A DNA stretch of 64,000 bases from Acidobacteriota bacterium. Lineage in GTDB: Bacteria; Acidobacteriota; Blastocatellia; RBC074. Positions 27,296 through 37,105 of this stretch are shown piece by piece. The notes below the pieces were generated by a model. The model ran no database searches. It had not been told where the DNA came from and saw only the letters and a program-made list of their open reading frames with translations. The stretch spans positions 21,339-85,338 of the forward strand of contig JAEUQO010000202.1 of assembly GCA_016789605.1 (NCBI GenBank). Reading direction: 5' to 3'. Positions within the stretch are counted from its first letter, which is position 1, and the number at the start of each line of letters is the position of its first letter. Made by a program: the position numbers and the translations under genes.

Positions 27296-28918
27296 ATGTG
27301 GCGCAACGAATCACTTTATCTGAAACCGGATGTCTTGCTGGAACCGCTGTTCAACCAATGGTATGCCTGGCCGTATTTGATCGCTCCTGCGTCAGCGGCG
27401 ATGTATGTCGCCAATCAACATCTCAAGCTGATGCAATCGTTCGTGGCTGCACCGCAAACGCATCAAGCGGCATTACGCAACCCGGCGTTGCTGGGCGGCC
27501 CGTTTCTGAATTGCGACCCCAGGCACGCGCCCGAAGTGAAGTCGTTGTGGGAACGTACCATCAAAGAGCAGCAGCCGTTGCTGGCGTTGGCCGAATCCAT
27601 ACGGGCGCTGGATCAGTTGCTTGACGAAGAGGCGCTGGGGCTGTCGCTGTCGCCATTGTATGCGCGCGTGCCTGAGCCGCTGCGCGGTTGCGTCGAACTG
27701 GTGTATGACGCCAATCACCGCCCGTCGGCGCGGCTTATCGAAGGCTTGCTTTACCAAAGCCAGTATTACAACCCGGCGGCGCAAAGTTTACTGCTGTGGC
27801 GCGCGGCGCAGGATGCGCGCTCGTTCGTTTTTAGCACGCCGCGTTTGCCAGAAACGCGTCAGCTTCAGCTTTCATTGCCGTTTGCCCATGCCGGTCTGGA
27901 CGAACTTTTCAAGATGAGGCGCACGCCTCAACGCCATGGTTTCATCAAAGAGCAGTTGGCCATTCCAGACACAGACGATGAATTGTTTGCCGATCTGTTT
28001 ACTGACGCGCCGCCGCCGGCGCCCGCCAGCTATCAAGGCGCGGGCGTCCGCATTCGCTATTTCGGCCACGCGTGTTTGCTGATCGAAACCGCTGAAGTCT
28101 CGCTTCTATGCGATCCGGCAATTAGTTATGGCGGCGCGCCGGACATTGAGCGCTTTACCTTTGCCGATCTGCCGGCACGCCTGGATTACGTGCTGATCAC
28201 GCACAACCACCAGGATCATTGTTTGCTGGAAACGTTGCTGCAATTGCGCCCGCAGATCGGCACTTTGGTTGTGCCTAAAAACAACGGCGGCAGTTTGGTT
28301 GACCCTTCGTTGAAACTGGCCCTGCGGCAAATCGGTTTTCGCAACGTGATCGAACTCGACGAAATGGAGTCGTTGGAAATGTCCGGCGGGCAAATCATCG
28401 GCGTGCCATTTTTGGGCGAACACGCTGATCTGGGGATTCGCTCCAAACTGGCTTACTGGATTGCCGTGAAAGGCCAGCGCCTGCTCTGTGTCGCCGATTC
28501 AGAGAATCTCGAGCCAAAATTATATGAACGCATTGCAAACGTTTTGGGCCCGGCTGATGTGCTGTTTGTCGGAATGGAATGTGACGGCGCGCCGCTCAGC
28601 TGGCTTTACGGCGCACTGTTGACCAAACCGCTCTCGCGCAAAATGGATCAGACGCGTCGCTCAAACGGCTCGGATTTTTTGCAAGCGCAGGCGCTGGTCG
28701 AGCAATTGTCGCCCACTCAGGTTTATGTGTATGCGATGGGGCAGGAACCCTGGCTTACCTATCTGACTTCGTTGCGTTACACCCCCACGTCGCGCCCGAT
28801 CGTCGAATCCAACCAACTCATTGATGCTTGCCGTCAGCGCGGTGTAACGGCAGAGCGGCTTTACGGACAGAAAGAAATTCATTTGCCGCCGCGCACGTCA
28901 AGGAAAGAGGACAAATGA
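27296..28918 (+). CDS. CmlA-like diiron beta-hydroxylase with metallo-beta-lactamase fold
   Basis: The protein has 540 residues, close to CmlA of chloramphenicol synthesis, which hydroxylates the beta-carbon of an aminoacyl-PCP. The N-terminal helical domain opens with LLEPLFNQWYAWPYLI and AAMYVANQHLKLM. The C-terminal half is an MBL fold: RIRYFGHACLLIET, LLCDPAISYG, and the metal motif THNHQDH (His303, His305, Asp307, His308). VPFLGEHADLGIRSK and VGMECDGAPLSWLYG follow. It lies 9 bases after the NRPS gene ending in a C domain and overlaps the next NRPS gene by ATGA, so all three are probably translated together. The likely target is the Ile/Val-like residue loaded by the next protein. The family call is from recalled sequence features. 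Confidence 0.82.
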   Translation: MWRNESLYLKPDVLLEPLFNQWYAWPYLIAPASAAMYVANQHLKLMQSFVAAPQTHQAALRNPALLGGPFLNCDPRHAPEVKSLWERTIKEQQPLLALAESIRALDQLLDEEALGLSLSPLYARVPEPLRGCVELVYDANHRPSARLIEGLLYQSQYYNPAAQSLLLWRAAQDARSFVFSTPRLPETRQLQLSLPFAHAGLDELFKMRRTPQRHGFIKEQLAIPDTDDELFADLFTDAPPPAPASYQGAGVRIRYFGHACLLIETAEVSLLCDPAISYGGAPDIERFTFADLPARLDYVLITHNHQDHCLLETLLQLRPQIGTLVVPKNNGGSLVDPSLKLALRQIGFRNVIELDEMESLEMSGGQIIGVPFLGEHADLGIRSKLAYWIAVKGQRLLCVADSENLEPKLYERIANVLGPADVLFVGMECDGAPLSWLYGALLTKPLSRKMDQTRRSNGSDFLQAQALVEQLSPTQVYVYAMGQEPWLTYLTSLRYTPTSRPIVESNQLIDACRQRGVTAERLYGQKEIHLPPRTSRKEDK

Positions 28919-31900
28919 GCAAGATGAATTTGCACGAGATTGAAGACATTTATCCGGTTTCCGAGCGGCAAGCGACCTGGTTGCGCGCGCCGCAAATTAC
29001 AGGCGGCAACGCGCGCTGCACCGCAGAGCTTGGCGCAGGCCCAGACCGCGAAATCTTGCAGCAGGCCTGGCAGCGGTTGGTGGCGGGGCATCCCATTTTG
29101 CGCGGCTCTTTCGTCTGGCGTCGCGTCGCCGAACCGCTGTTGGTCATCCGGCGCGAAGTCCCAACGCAAATTCACGTTCATGACGCTTCGCAACCTGATG
29201 TCATCGTCACGGATTTTGACCTGGCCCGCGCTCCGCTCTGGCGAGTGGAAGTCCGGCAACAGGCCGCGCAAGGTTTCCGGCTGGATTTGAGTTACCACAG
29301 GCTCTTGCTTGACGAGGCCAGCGCCCAACTGCTGCTGACTGAGCTTCGTCGCGGATACGATGCGCTGCGACAGGGGCGCGAATTTACGCCCGCCGGGGAA
29401 TTGCCCTGCCAGTGGAATGACACCGCAACGGAATATCCGCGCGCGCAAACCATCAGCGAGCTTTTTGAAGCTCAGGCGGCATTAACGCCAGACGCGGTAG
29501 CGCTTCGTTATCCCGATGCCGAACTCAGTTATGCCGAGTTGAATCGGCGGGCAAACCGTCTGGCGCATTACTTGCGCAGTGTTGGGGTGACCGCGGAAAC
29601 CTGTGTCGGCATTTGCCTGGAACGGTCGGCGGAGCTGATTGTCGCCTTGTTGGCAACGCTCAAGGCGGGCGGCGTGTATTTGCCGCTAGACCCGGAACAG
29701 CCGTTGGAGCGTCTGGCGTTCATGCTCGACGACGCACAGGCTCCTGTTGTCATCACGCGCGAAGCTGAGTTGGAGCGGATGCCTGCGCATTGGGGACAGG
29801 TCATCTGCCTGGATAGTGACGCCGCCGCCATTGCGCAAGAAAGCGCGGTCAATCCTGTTTCCCTGGTCACGGCTGAAAACCTCGCTTACGTCAATTACAC
29901 CTCGGGCTCGACCGGTCAGCCCAAAGGGATTGGTATTCCGCATCGTGCCGTCGTGCGATTGGTACGCCAAACCAACTACATACAGTTTGCGTCGGCGGAT
30001 GTGGTCGCGCAGGTCGCGACGCCGTCGTTTGATGCCGCGACGTTTGAAATCTGGGGCGCGCTGCTCAACGGCGCGCGGCTTGTCGGATTTCCCAAAGACA
30101 TCTTGCTGGCGCCGCCTGTGTTCGCCGCGCAATTGCGTGAACAAGGCGTCAGTGTGCTCTTTTTGACCACCGCGCTTTTCAATCAAATAGCGCAAGTCAC
30201 GCCGGACGCCTTCGCCTCATTGCGCTATTTGCTGTTTGGCGGCGATGCCGCCGCGCCGCGTTGGGTGCGAGAAGTGTTGTTGTCCAACGCGCCCGCTCAT
30301 TTGCTGAACGCATACGGCCCGACGGAAAGCACGACCTTCGCCGCCTGGCACGAAGTCTCCTCGTTGGCTGCTGATGCCGCTGTGGTGCCCATCGGACGAC
30401 CGTTGTCCAACACAGAGCTTTATTTGCTGGATGAAAATTTGCGCCCTGTGCCTGCCGGTGTTGTTGGCGAATTGCACATTGGCGGCGATGGGTTGGCGCG
30501 CGCATACCTGAATCGCCCCACTCTGACGGCTGAAAAATTCATCCCTCACCCTTTTAGTCAGACAGCGGGCGCGCGTTTGTACAAGACTGGCGATTGGGCG
30601 CGCTATAACGACGAAGGGCATTTTGAATTTTTAGGCCGACGTGATCAACAGGTGAAATTGCGCGGGTATCGCATCGAGTTGGGAGAGATTGAAACGATCT
30701 TGCGCCAGCACGCCGCCGTGCGCGATGCCGTGGTGGTCGTACGCGAAGAGCAACCCGGTGAAAAACAATTGGTTGCTTATGTGGTCGCCGCCGCGCCCGG
30801 TGAAGTCGCCGCCGCAACCTTGCGCAGCCATCTGCAACGACATCTGCCGGAATACATGGTGCCTGCGCTTTTCGTCAGCCTGAAACAATTGCCTGTGACG
30901 CTGAATGGAAAAGTGGATCGGCGCGCGTTGCCAGCGCCTGAGATCGAATCAGGCGCCGCCGCGCCGTCTCAGGTTGTTCCCGAAACGCAGTTGGAGCAGG
31001 CGCTGGCCGAAATTTGGGCGGCTGTGCTGGGACGAAGTTCGGTTGGGGTGACTGAAAATTTCTTTGAAGCAGGGGGCGATTCGATTCGCAGCATTCAGGT
31101 TGTTGCGCGTGCGCAAGCGCGCGGCATCGCGCTTGAAATTCAAGACCTGTTTCAGCACCAGACCATTCGCACTCTGGCCGTGGCATTGGCGGACAGACGA
31201 GCAGATGAGCAACCGCCGTCGCGCGTTGAGCCGTTCTCTTTGTTGAAAGAGGAAGATCGCTTGCGCCTGAGCGTTTGGGCGGAAACGACGCTGGCAGACG
31301 CTTATCCGTTGACCCGTTTGCAATCGGGGATGCTTTTTCATAGCGAATACCAGCCGGGCGATGCCTTGTATCTGGATGTGCTCAGCTATCACTTGCGCGC
31401 CCCGTTTGACGTCGCCGCCTGCCGGGCCGCTTTACAGGCGCTGACCGATCGTCACGCAGTGTTGCGTACTGCTTTTGACCTGACCGGTTTTAGCGAACCG
31501 ATGCAACTGGTGCGGCAGCAGATTACGCCAATCCTGCAGGTCGAAGATTTGAGCGCGTTGCCCGACGAAGAGCAGGAGCGACGCCTGAACGATTGGGTCG
31601 CGCAGGAAAAGCAAAATCCTTTTGATTGGAGACAAGCGCCTTTGATCCGGTTTGCGTTGCATCGGCGCGGCGCAGACCGCATTCAATTCAGCTTCAGTTT
31701 CCATCACTCCATTCTCGATGGTTGGAGTGAAACGCAAATGCTGCGCGAGTTTTTTGGCTTGTACTATGCGCACCTGGGCGTGACACAGGCATACGCGAAC
31801 GAACCGCTGGCGGTGACTTACGCTGATTTTGTCGCTTTGGAACGCGCTGCTCTTATCGCTGAAGAGCCGCGTGCATTCTGGCGGGAAACACTGCACGACG

Positions 31901-34560
31901 CGCCTCTGACAACGCTGCCCCACATTGCGCGGATAACGCCGCAACAGGGAAGCGAGCGGCGCGGGCGATTACAGACAATCAGTTTGACGCCGGCGCTTGT
32001 GCGTGGGCTGAAAGCCTCGGCGGAGCAAATCGGCGTGCCGCTGAAAAGCGTTCTGCTGGCGGCGCATCTGAAAGTGCTTGGTTTGCTCGCAGGCCAAACC
32101 GAGGTCGTCACCGGGTTGGTCACCAACGGGCGACCGGAAACGGCAGATGGCGAACGATTGCTCGGTTTGTTTCTCAACACCGTGCCGTTGCGTGTTGCCT
32201 TGTCTCAGGGGGCGTGGGCGGAATTGGCGCGCGCCGCCGCCGCCGCCGAGCGAGAGCTGTTGCCGTATCGCCGCTTTCCGCTGGCTGAGATGCAACGTGT
32301 TACCGGCAGGCCGGTGCTTTACGAAACTGTTTTCAATTTCATCCACTTTCACGCTTTTGCGGGGGTGCTCGAAAGTCAGCAAGTCACCTTGCTCGATAGC
32401 CGCAGCTTTACCGAAACCAACTTTCCTTTCATCGCCAACTTCAACCTGGACCCCGCGACCGACGTGCTTCAGATTGTTTTGCATTACGACGCGGCGCGTT
32501 TGCCAGACGAACAGGCAGAGGCGCTGGCCGGTTATTACTTGCGCGCATTGACCGCGCTTGCCACGCATCCGGCAACGCCGCATCACACGGCGGATTTGCT
32601 CTCTACCGCGGAACGCAACCGATTGTTGCGCGACGTCAGCGCCACAGCGCAACACTATCCGCAAGCTTGCCGCGTTCACGAACTGTTTGAACAACAAGCC
32701 GCGCGCACGCCAACCGCCGTGGCCGTCGAAGCGGGCGAGGTGTGTCTGTCATATCAGGAACTGAACGCGCGTGCGAACCGAATCGCGCAGGCTTTGCGCG
32801 CACGCGGAGTCGCCGCGGAAACCAGCGTAGGCATCTGTCTGCCGCGTTCGGCAGACGCGGTCGCGGCGGTGTTGGGCGTTTTCAAGGCCGGAGGCGCGTA
32901 TGTGCCACTTGATGCCAACTGGCCGCCAGAGCGCCTGGCCTATGTTTTGCGCGATGCTGGCGTGGAATTGTTATTGACGCATACGCAATTCGCCGAACGG
33001 CTGAAGCCGCTTTCCGTGGCATGTTTGTTTCTTGACGACACGGAGGTTTTGGCGGCCTGTGAATCGCATCATCCCGGCACGATCACGCAAAGCGCCAATC
33101 TGGCCTATGTCATTTATACCTCCGGCTCTACCGGACAGCCCAAAGGCGTCGCCGTTGAACACCGGCAATTGGTCAATTATTTGTGCTGGTTCAATCAGTT
33201 TCTATCGCCCGAACCGCCCTTGTTGCCGCTGACAACCAGCCTGAGCTTCGACGCTTCGCTCAAACAATTGCTGGCGCCGCTGTTGCGCGGCGCGCGGGTG
33301 TGGGTGTTACCAGACGACACCGTCACACAACCGGCGGCATTGGCGCGTGCGCTTTGCCAAAAAAACAACGTGGGGCTGAATTGCGTGCCTGCATTGTGGG
33401 ATGCATTGCTCAGCAGCGCCGATGTGGGCGAATTGCGTGCCTTGCGGGCTTCGCTGACGCATCTTTTCATTGGCGGCGAACAATTCAGCCGCGACCTGAT
33501 CGCGCGAACGCAGCAGCATTTCCCCGCACTGACAATCATCAATCTTTACGGGCCGACCGAAACCACGGCCAATGCCAGTGCCGGGCACATTGCCAACGCC
33601 ACGGATATTTCCCTAGGCCCGCCGCTGGCTAACACGCAACTTTACGTTTTGGATGAGGCGCTCAATCTCGTGCCAGAGGGCGTCGCGGGTGAACTGTATA
33701 TCGGCGGCGACGGGGTGGCGCGGGGGTATCGCAATCGACCTGAATTGACGGCGGAACGTTTTTTGCCCGACCCCTATGGCGTGCGCGCTGGCGGGCGGCT
33801 GTACAAAACCGGCGATCTGGTGCGTCGGCTGGCTTCGGGGCGGCTCGAATTTCTGGGGCGCAACGACCATCAGGTCAAAGTGCGCGGATTTCGCATCGAG
33901 CTCGGTGAAATTGAAAGCGTGTTTCGTGAACATGCCGCCGTCGAACAGTGTGTTGTGTTGGCGCGCCAGGATGCCGCCAGTGGGCAGGCCGACGGGCAAA
34001 CGCGGCTGGTGGCGTATGTCGTGACATCGCGCGCCGCAACCTGGAGGCCGGAAGAATTGCGGCAATACGCCGCTCAGCGTCTGCCCGATTACATGCTTCC
34101 CGCCGTTTTTGTGCGCTTGGAACAGTTGCCGCGCAACACACACGGCAAACTGGATCGCCGCGCATTGATGGCTCTCGGTGCGCCGACCGCTATGCCACAA
34201 GCTTTTGTTGCGCCGCGCACTGCGACCGAGACAAAACTGGCGGAAATTTGGGCTGCCGTGCTCGAGTGCGACCGGATCGGAGTGCACGACAACTTTTTCG
34301 CACTGGGCGGGCATTCGCTAAATGCGACGCAAGTCGTGGCGCGCATCCGCGCCGCTTTTGCCTGCGAATTGCCGTTGCGGCAATTGTTCGAAGCTCCGAC
34401 CATTGCCGCCTTGGCCACACAGATCGAACAACGGCTTGCCCGCGAAACCGCACCCGCAGACCTGGAACAAATGCTGGCCGAAATCAGCCAGCTTTCCGAG
34501 CACGAAATCGAACGGTTGTTGAGTGCTGAACGCGCCGCCGGAAAAGGGGGTGCGGATTGA
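28915..34560 (+). CDS. NRPS: truncated pseudo-C - A(Ile/Val-like)-PCP-C-A(?)-PCP
   Basis: The protein has 1881 residues, with ATG 28915 overlapping the previous stop. Residues 1-170 are only the N-terminal lobe of a C domain (EIEDIYPVSERQATWLRAP). The active-site block reads HRLLLDE, so the catalytic second His is Arg, and the C-terminal lobe is absent. A1 follows directly ([10 protein letters not shown] near 328); its code is DAFFLGATFK, resembling Ile/Val codes. PCP1 has GGDSIRS (Ser723). The C domain has HHSILDGWS near 930, intact. A2 has [10 protein letters not shown] near 1402 and code DAKNFGLANK, which I cannot assign. PCP2 has GGHSLN (Ser1801). A charged helical tail (LEQMLAEISQLSEHEIERLL) ends the protein and may dock to the next one. 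Confidence 0.91.
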   Translation: MSKMNLHEIEDIYPVSERQATWLRAPQITGGNARCTAELGAGPDREILQQAWQRLVAGHPILRGSFVWRRVAEPLLVIRREVPTQIHVHDASQPDVIVTDFDLARAPLWRVEVRQQAAQGFRLDLSYHRLLLDEASAQLLLTELRRGYDALRQGREFTPAGELPCQWNDTATEYPRAQTISELFEAQAALTPDAVALRYPDAELSYAELNRRANRLAHYLRSVGVTAETCVGICLERSAELIVALLATLKAGGVYLPLDPEQPLERLAFMLDDAQAPVVITREAELERMPAHWGQVICLDSDAAAIAQESAVNPVSLVTAENLAYVNYTSGSTGQPKGIGIPHRAVVRLVRQTNYIQFASADVVAQVATPSFDAATFEIWGALLNGARLVGFPKDILLAPPVFAAQLREQGVSVLFLTTALFNQIAQVTPDAFASLRYLLFGGDAAAPRWVREVLLSNAPAHLLNAYGPTESTTFAAWHEVSSLAADAAVVPIGRPLSNTELYLLDENLRPVPAGVVGELHIGGDGLARAYLNRPTLTAEKFIPHPFSQTAGARLYKTGDWARYNDEGHFEFLGRRDQQVKLRGYRIELGEIETILRQHAAVRDAVVVVREEQPGEKQLVAYVVAAAPGEVAAATLRSHLQRHLPEYMVPALFVSLKQLPVTLNGKVDRRALPAPEIESGAAAPSQVVPETQLEQALAEIWAAVLGRSSVGVTENFFEAGGDSIRSIQVVARAQARGIALEIQDLFQHQTIRTLAVALADRRADEQPPSRVEPFSLLKEEDRLRLSVWAETTLADAYPLTRLQSGMLFHSEYQPGDALYLDVLSYHLRAPFDVAACRAALQALTDRHAVLRTAFDLTGFSEPMQLVRQQITPILQVEDLSALPDEEQERRLNDWVAQEKQNPFDWRQAPLIRFALHRRGADRIQFSFSFHHSILDGWSETQMLREFFGLYYAHLGVTQAYANEPLAVTYADFVALERAALIAEEPRAFWRETLHDAPLTTLPHIARITPQQGSERRGRLQTISLTPALVRGLKASAEQIGVPLKSVLLAAHLKVLGLLAGQTEVVTGLVTNGRPETADGERLLGLFLNTVPLRVALSQGAWAELARAAAAAERELLPYRRFPLAEMQRVTGRPVLYETVFNFIHFHAFAGVLESQQVTLLDSRSFTETNFPFIANFNLDPATDVLQIVLHYDAARLPDEQAEALAGYYLRALTALATHPATPHHTADLLSTAERNRLLRDVSATAQHYPQACRVHELFEQQAARTPTAVAVEAGEVCLSYQELNARANRIAQALRARGVAAETSVGICLPRSADAVAAVLGVFKAGGAYVPLDANWPPERLAYVLRDAGVELLLTHTQFAERLKPLSVACLFLDDTEVLAACESHHPGTITQSANLAYVIYTSGSTGQPKGVAVEHRQLVNYLCWFNQFLSPEPPLLPLTTSLSFDASLKQLLAPLLRGARVWVLPDDTVTQPAALARALCQKNNVGLNCVPALWDALLSSADVGELRALRASLTHLFIGGEQFSRDLIARTQQHFPALTIINLYGPTETTANASAGHIANATDISLGPPLANTQLYVLDEALNLVPEGVAGELYIGGDGVARGYRNRPELTAERFLPDPYGVRAGGRLYKTGDLVRRLASGRLEFLGRNDHQVKVRGFRIELGEIESVFREHAAVEQCVVLARQDAASGQADGQTRLVAYVVTSRAATWRPEELRQYAAQRLPDYMLPAVFVRLEQLPRNTHGKLDRRALMALGAPTAMPQAFVAPRTATETKLAEIWAAVLECDRIGVHDNFFALGGHSLNATQVVARIRAAFACELPLRQLFEAPTIAALATQIEQRLARETAPADLEQMLAEISQLSEHEIERLLSAERAAGKGGAD

Positions 34561-37076
34561 CGGCGTGGAGTGAAAAACTGGCAGGGCTTTCGCCCGCACA
34601 GCGTGAGTTGCTGGAATTGCGGTTGCGGAAACAGCGCGTCGCGCAACTGGGGGCTGACGGCATTGCACACCAGCCAGGACGCAGCGAGGCGCCGCTTTCG
34701 TTTGCGCAACAGCGATTGTGGTTTCTGCATCAGCTACAACCAGACAGCCCGGCTTACAACATCCACAACACAGTGCGATTGCGCGGCGCCTTGAATGTCG
34801 AAGCGTTGGAACACAGTTTCAACGAAATCGCCCGCCGCCACGATGCTTTGCGCACAACGTTCAGGCAGGCGGCGGACGTGCCGCGTCAATTCATTGTGCC
34901 GCAGGTCAACTGGCGGCTGACAGTGGAGGGTTTTCGCCCATCGTCTGAGTCTGAACCGGCGGGCGAACCGTCGGATGCGGTGAGGCGATTGCTCGCGGCT
35001 GAAGCCCAACGCCCCTTTGATCTGGAGCGCGGGCCGTTGTGGCGCGTGCGGTTGTTGCGCCTGAAGCCGGATGACCATGTGTTGATGCTGGTAATGCATC
35101 ACATCATTTCTGACGGCTGGTCGCTGGGAGTTTTGTTACGCGAATTGACGACTTGTTATGAAGCCTTTGCCACAGGCTGCCGCCCGGAGCTGCCTCCGTT
35201 GCCGGTTCAATACGCTGATTACGCGGTCTGGCAACGAGACTGCCTGTCAGCGGCGCAATTGGATGCGCAGCTTGCTTATTGGCGTCGTCAATTGGCTGGC
35301 AGCCCGCCGCGTTTGGTTTTCAAGCAGACGACGCCTAAACCCCCGGAGGTCAGTGGTGGCGGTGCGCGGCATGGTTTTTCGATTTCAGCGGCATTGACGC
35401 AGTCCTTGAAGCAGCTCAGCCGTAACCACGACGCCACGTTGTTTATGACGTTGTTGACGGCGTTCAACGTGTTGTTATGGCGTACAACCGGCGAACCCGA
35501 TTTGTGGATAGGCACAGATGTGGCTAACCGTCCGCGCCCTGAACTGGAACCCTTGATCGGGTTTTTCGTGAACCTGTTGGTGCTGCGCACCAGATTAAAG
35601 GGCGAGGCCAGTTTCAGCGAATTGCTGCGTGGTGTTCGCCAGACCACACTGGCGGCTTACGAACATCAACAAGCGCCGTTTGAAAAAATCGTGCAGGAAC
35701 TGCAGCCAGAGCGCGGTCTGGACGGCACACCGCTGGTGCAAACGCTGTTTGTGCTGCAAAACGCGCCGCTGGCGCCGTTGCGGTTGGCGGGTCTCGATTG
35801 GCGTTCGCTGGAAGTGGATGAAGGCGCGACGACTTTCGATCTGTTGTTGATTGCCGCAGAAGCTGACGGCCAACTGCATTTCACCTGCAAATATAAAACC
35901 GCCTTGTTTGATGCGTCCGCCATCGTCACCTTGATGCAACGGTTCAGCGATTTGCTCACGGAAATCGCGGCGCATCCTGAATCTGCCATACGCACTTTGA
36001 CCCATCTTCCCGGAGCAATACCTATGTCCAACAACGCACGGAAACAGAGCGCGCTGTCACAGCTGATGGCGGCCAAACCAAACCCGGTCAAACTCTCGCC
36101 AGAAACGCTGGTGGAAACGGATACGCTGCGCGCGGGCGAACACTTGCCATTGGTGTTACGCCCCAAAACCGAAGCGTTGGCGCTGGCCGAGTGGGCGCGT
36201 GGATGTCGCGCCTGGCTGACGCAATTGCTAACCCGGCACGGAGCGATTCTTTTCCGTGGGTTTGGGCTGCGTTCAGCGGAAGAGCTGGAGCAGGTGGCCC
36301 TGGCGTTCTGCCCGGCGCTGTTTGGCGATTATGGCGATTTGCCGCGCGAAGCCGTCAGTGGCCGCATTTATCATTCCACGCCTTACCCGCCGGACCTTCC
36401 CATTCTGCTGCACAACGAAAGCTCGCAGATGCATACCTGGCCGATGAAGATGTGGTTCCTTTGCCTGCAACCGGCGCAACAAGGCGGCGAAACGCCGCTT
36501 GCCGATGGCCGCCGCATTTACCAGCGCCTCGCGGCATCGGTGCGCGAACGATTTCGCGAACAAGGATTGCTTTACGTGCGGAATTACATCGCGGGCATTG
36601 ACGTCAGCTGGCAGGAGTTTTTTCGCACGACAGATCAGACCGCGGTTGCCGAACAATGTCGTCGCGCCGGGATGGAATATGAGTGGAAACCTGATGGCGT
36701 GTTGACCACGCGCAAACGATGCCCCGCGGTGCTCGCACATCCGCAAACGGGTGAGCTGGTCTTTTTCAATCAACTGCAGGCGCATCATGTTTCCTGTCTG
36801 GAAGCGAAAACGCGCGAAACCTTGCTATCGCTTTTCGCGCTCGCTGACCTGCCCCGCAATGTGTATTACGGCGACGGCACGCCGATAGAAGACGAGCTGG
36901 TGCGGGAAATTCGCGGCATTTATGAAGAGACGGCGGTCAAATTTCCCTGGCAGAAAGGCGATGTCGTGATGCTTGACAATCTGCTGACTGCACACGGGCG
37001 CAGCCCGTTTGTCGGCCCGCGCAAGATTTTGGTGGCGATGGGCGAAATGATCTCTGACGCGTCACTGGCCCGGTGA
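34557..37076 (+). CDS. Condensation domain fused to a SyrP-like TauD/TfdA oxygenase (second copy)
   Basis: The protein has 839 residues and starts at TTG 34557, overlapping the previous stop. A helical NRPS N-terminus (LAGLSPAQRELLELRL) leads to a C domain with intact HHIISDGWS (181-189). Near residue 490 an internal MSNNARKQSAL looks like the start of a once free SyrP-like protein. The TauD domain follows: LFRGFGLRS, metal motif HNESSQ (His619, Glu621), WPMKMWFLC, GGETPLADGR and distal His813 in LLTAHGRSPF. A carboxylate ligand is present (Glu621), so hydroxylation rather than halogenation is expected. The next NRPS protein carries an Asp-type A domain, which fits the best-known SyrP activity, beta-hydroxylation of PCP-bound Asp. 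Confidence 0.89.
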   Translation: MTAWSEKLAGLSPAQRELLELRLRKQRVAQLGADGIAHQPGRSEAPLSFAQQRLWFLHQLQPDSPAYNIHNTVRLRGALNVEALEHSFNEIARRHDALRTTFRQAADVPRQFIVPQVNWRLTVEGFRPSSESEPAGEPSDAVRRLLAAEAQRPFDLERGPLWRVRLLRLKPDDHVLMLVMHHIISDGWSLGVLLRELTTCYEAFATGCRPELPPLPVQYADYAVWQRDCLSAAQLDAQLAYWRRQLAGSPPRLVFKQTTPKPPEVSGGGARHGFSISAALTQSLKQLSRNHDATLFMTLLTAFNVLLWRTTGEPDLWIGTDVANRPRPELEPLIGFFVNLLVLRTRLKGEASFSELLRGVRQTTLAAYEHQQAPFEKIVQELQPERGLDGTPLVQTLFVLQNAPLAPLRLAGLDWRSLEVDEGATTFDLLLIAAEADGQLHFTCKYKTALFDASAIVTLMQRFSDLLTEIAAHPESAIRTLTHLPGAIPMSNNARKQSALSQLMAAKPNPVKLSPETLVETDTLRAGEHLPLVLRPKTEALALAEWARGCRAWLTQLLTRHGAILFRGFGLRSAEELEQVALAFCPALFGDYGDLPREAVSGRIYHSTPYPPDLPILLHNESSQMHTWPMKMWFLCLQPAQQGGETPLADGRRIYQRLAASVRERFREQGLLYVRNYIAGIDVSWQEFFRTTDQTAVAEQCRRAGMEYEWKPDGVLTTRKRCPAVLAHPQTGELVFFNQLQAHHVSCLEAKTRETLLSLFALADLPRNVYYGDGTPIEDELVREIRGIYEETAVKFPWQKGDVVMLDNLLTAHGRSPFVGPRKILVAMGEMISDASLAR

Positions 37077-37105
37077 AACTTTGCGAGGCCGACGGAAGAA
37101 AACCT

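Noticed and set aside
8975..33140. Repeated near-identical DNA around the TSGSTG codons of several A domains.
   Set aside because: This is explained by homologous core motifs of A domains, not by a separate repeat element.
13880..37076. The two TauD domains as halogenases.
   Set aside because: Both keep Glu in the HxE metal motif; non-haem iron halogenases of this class have Ala or Gly there.
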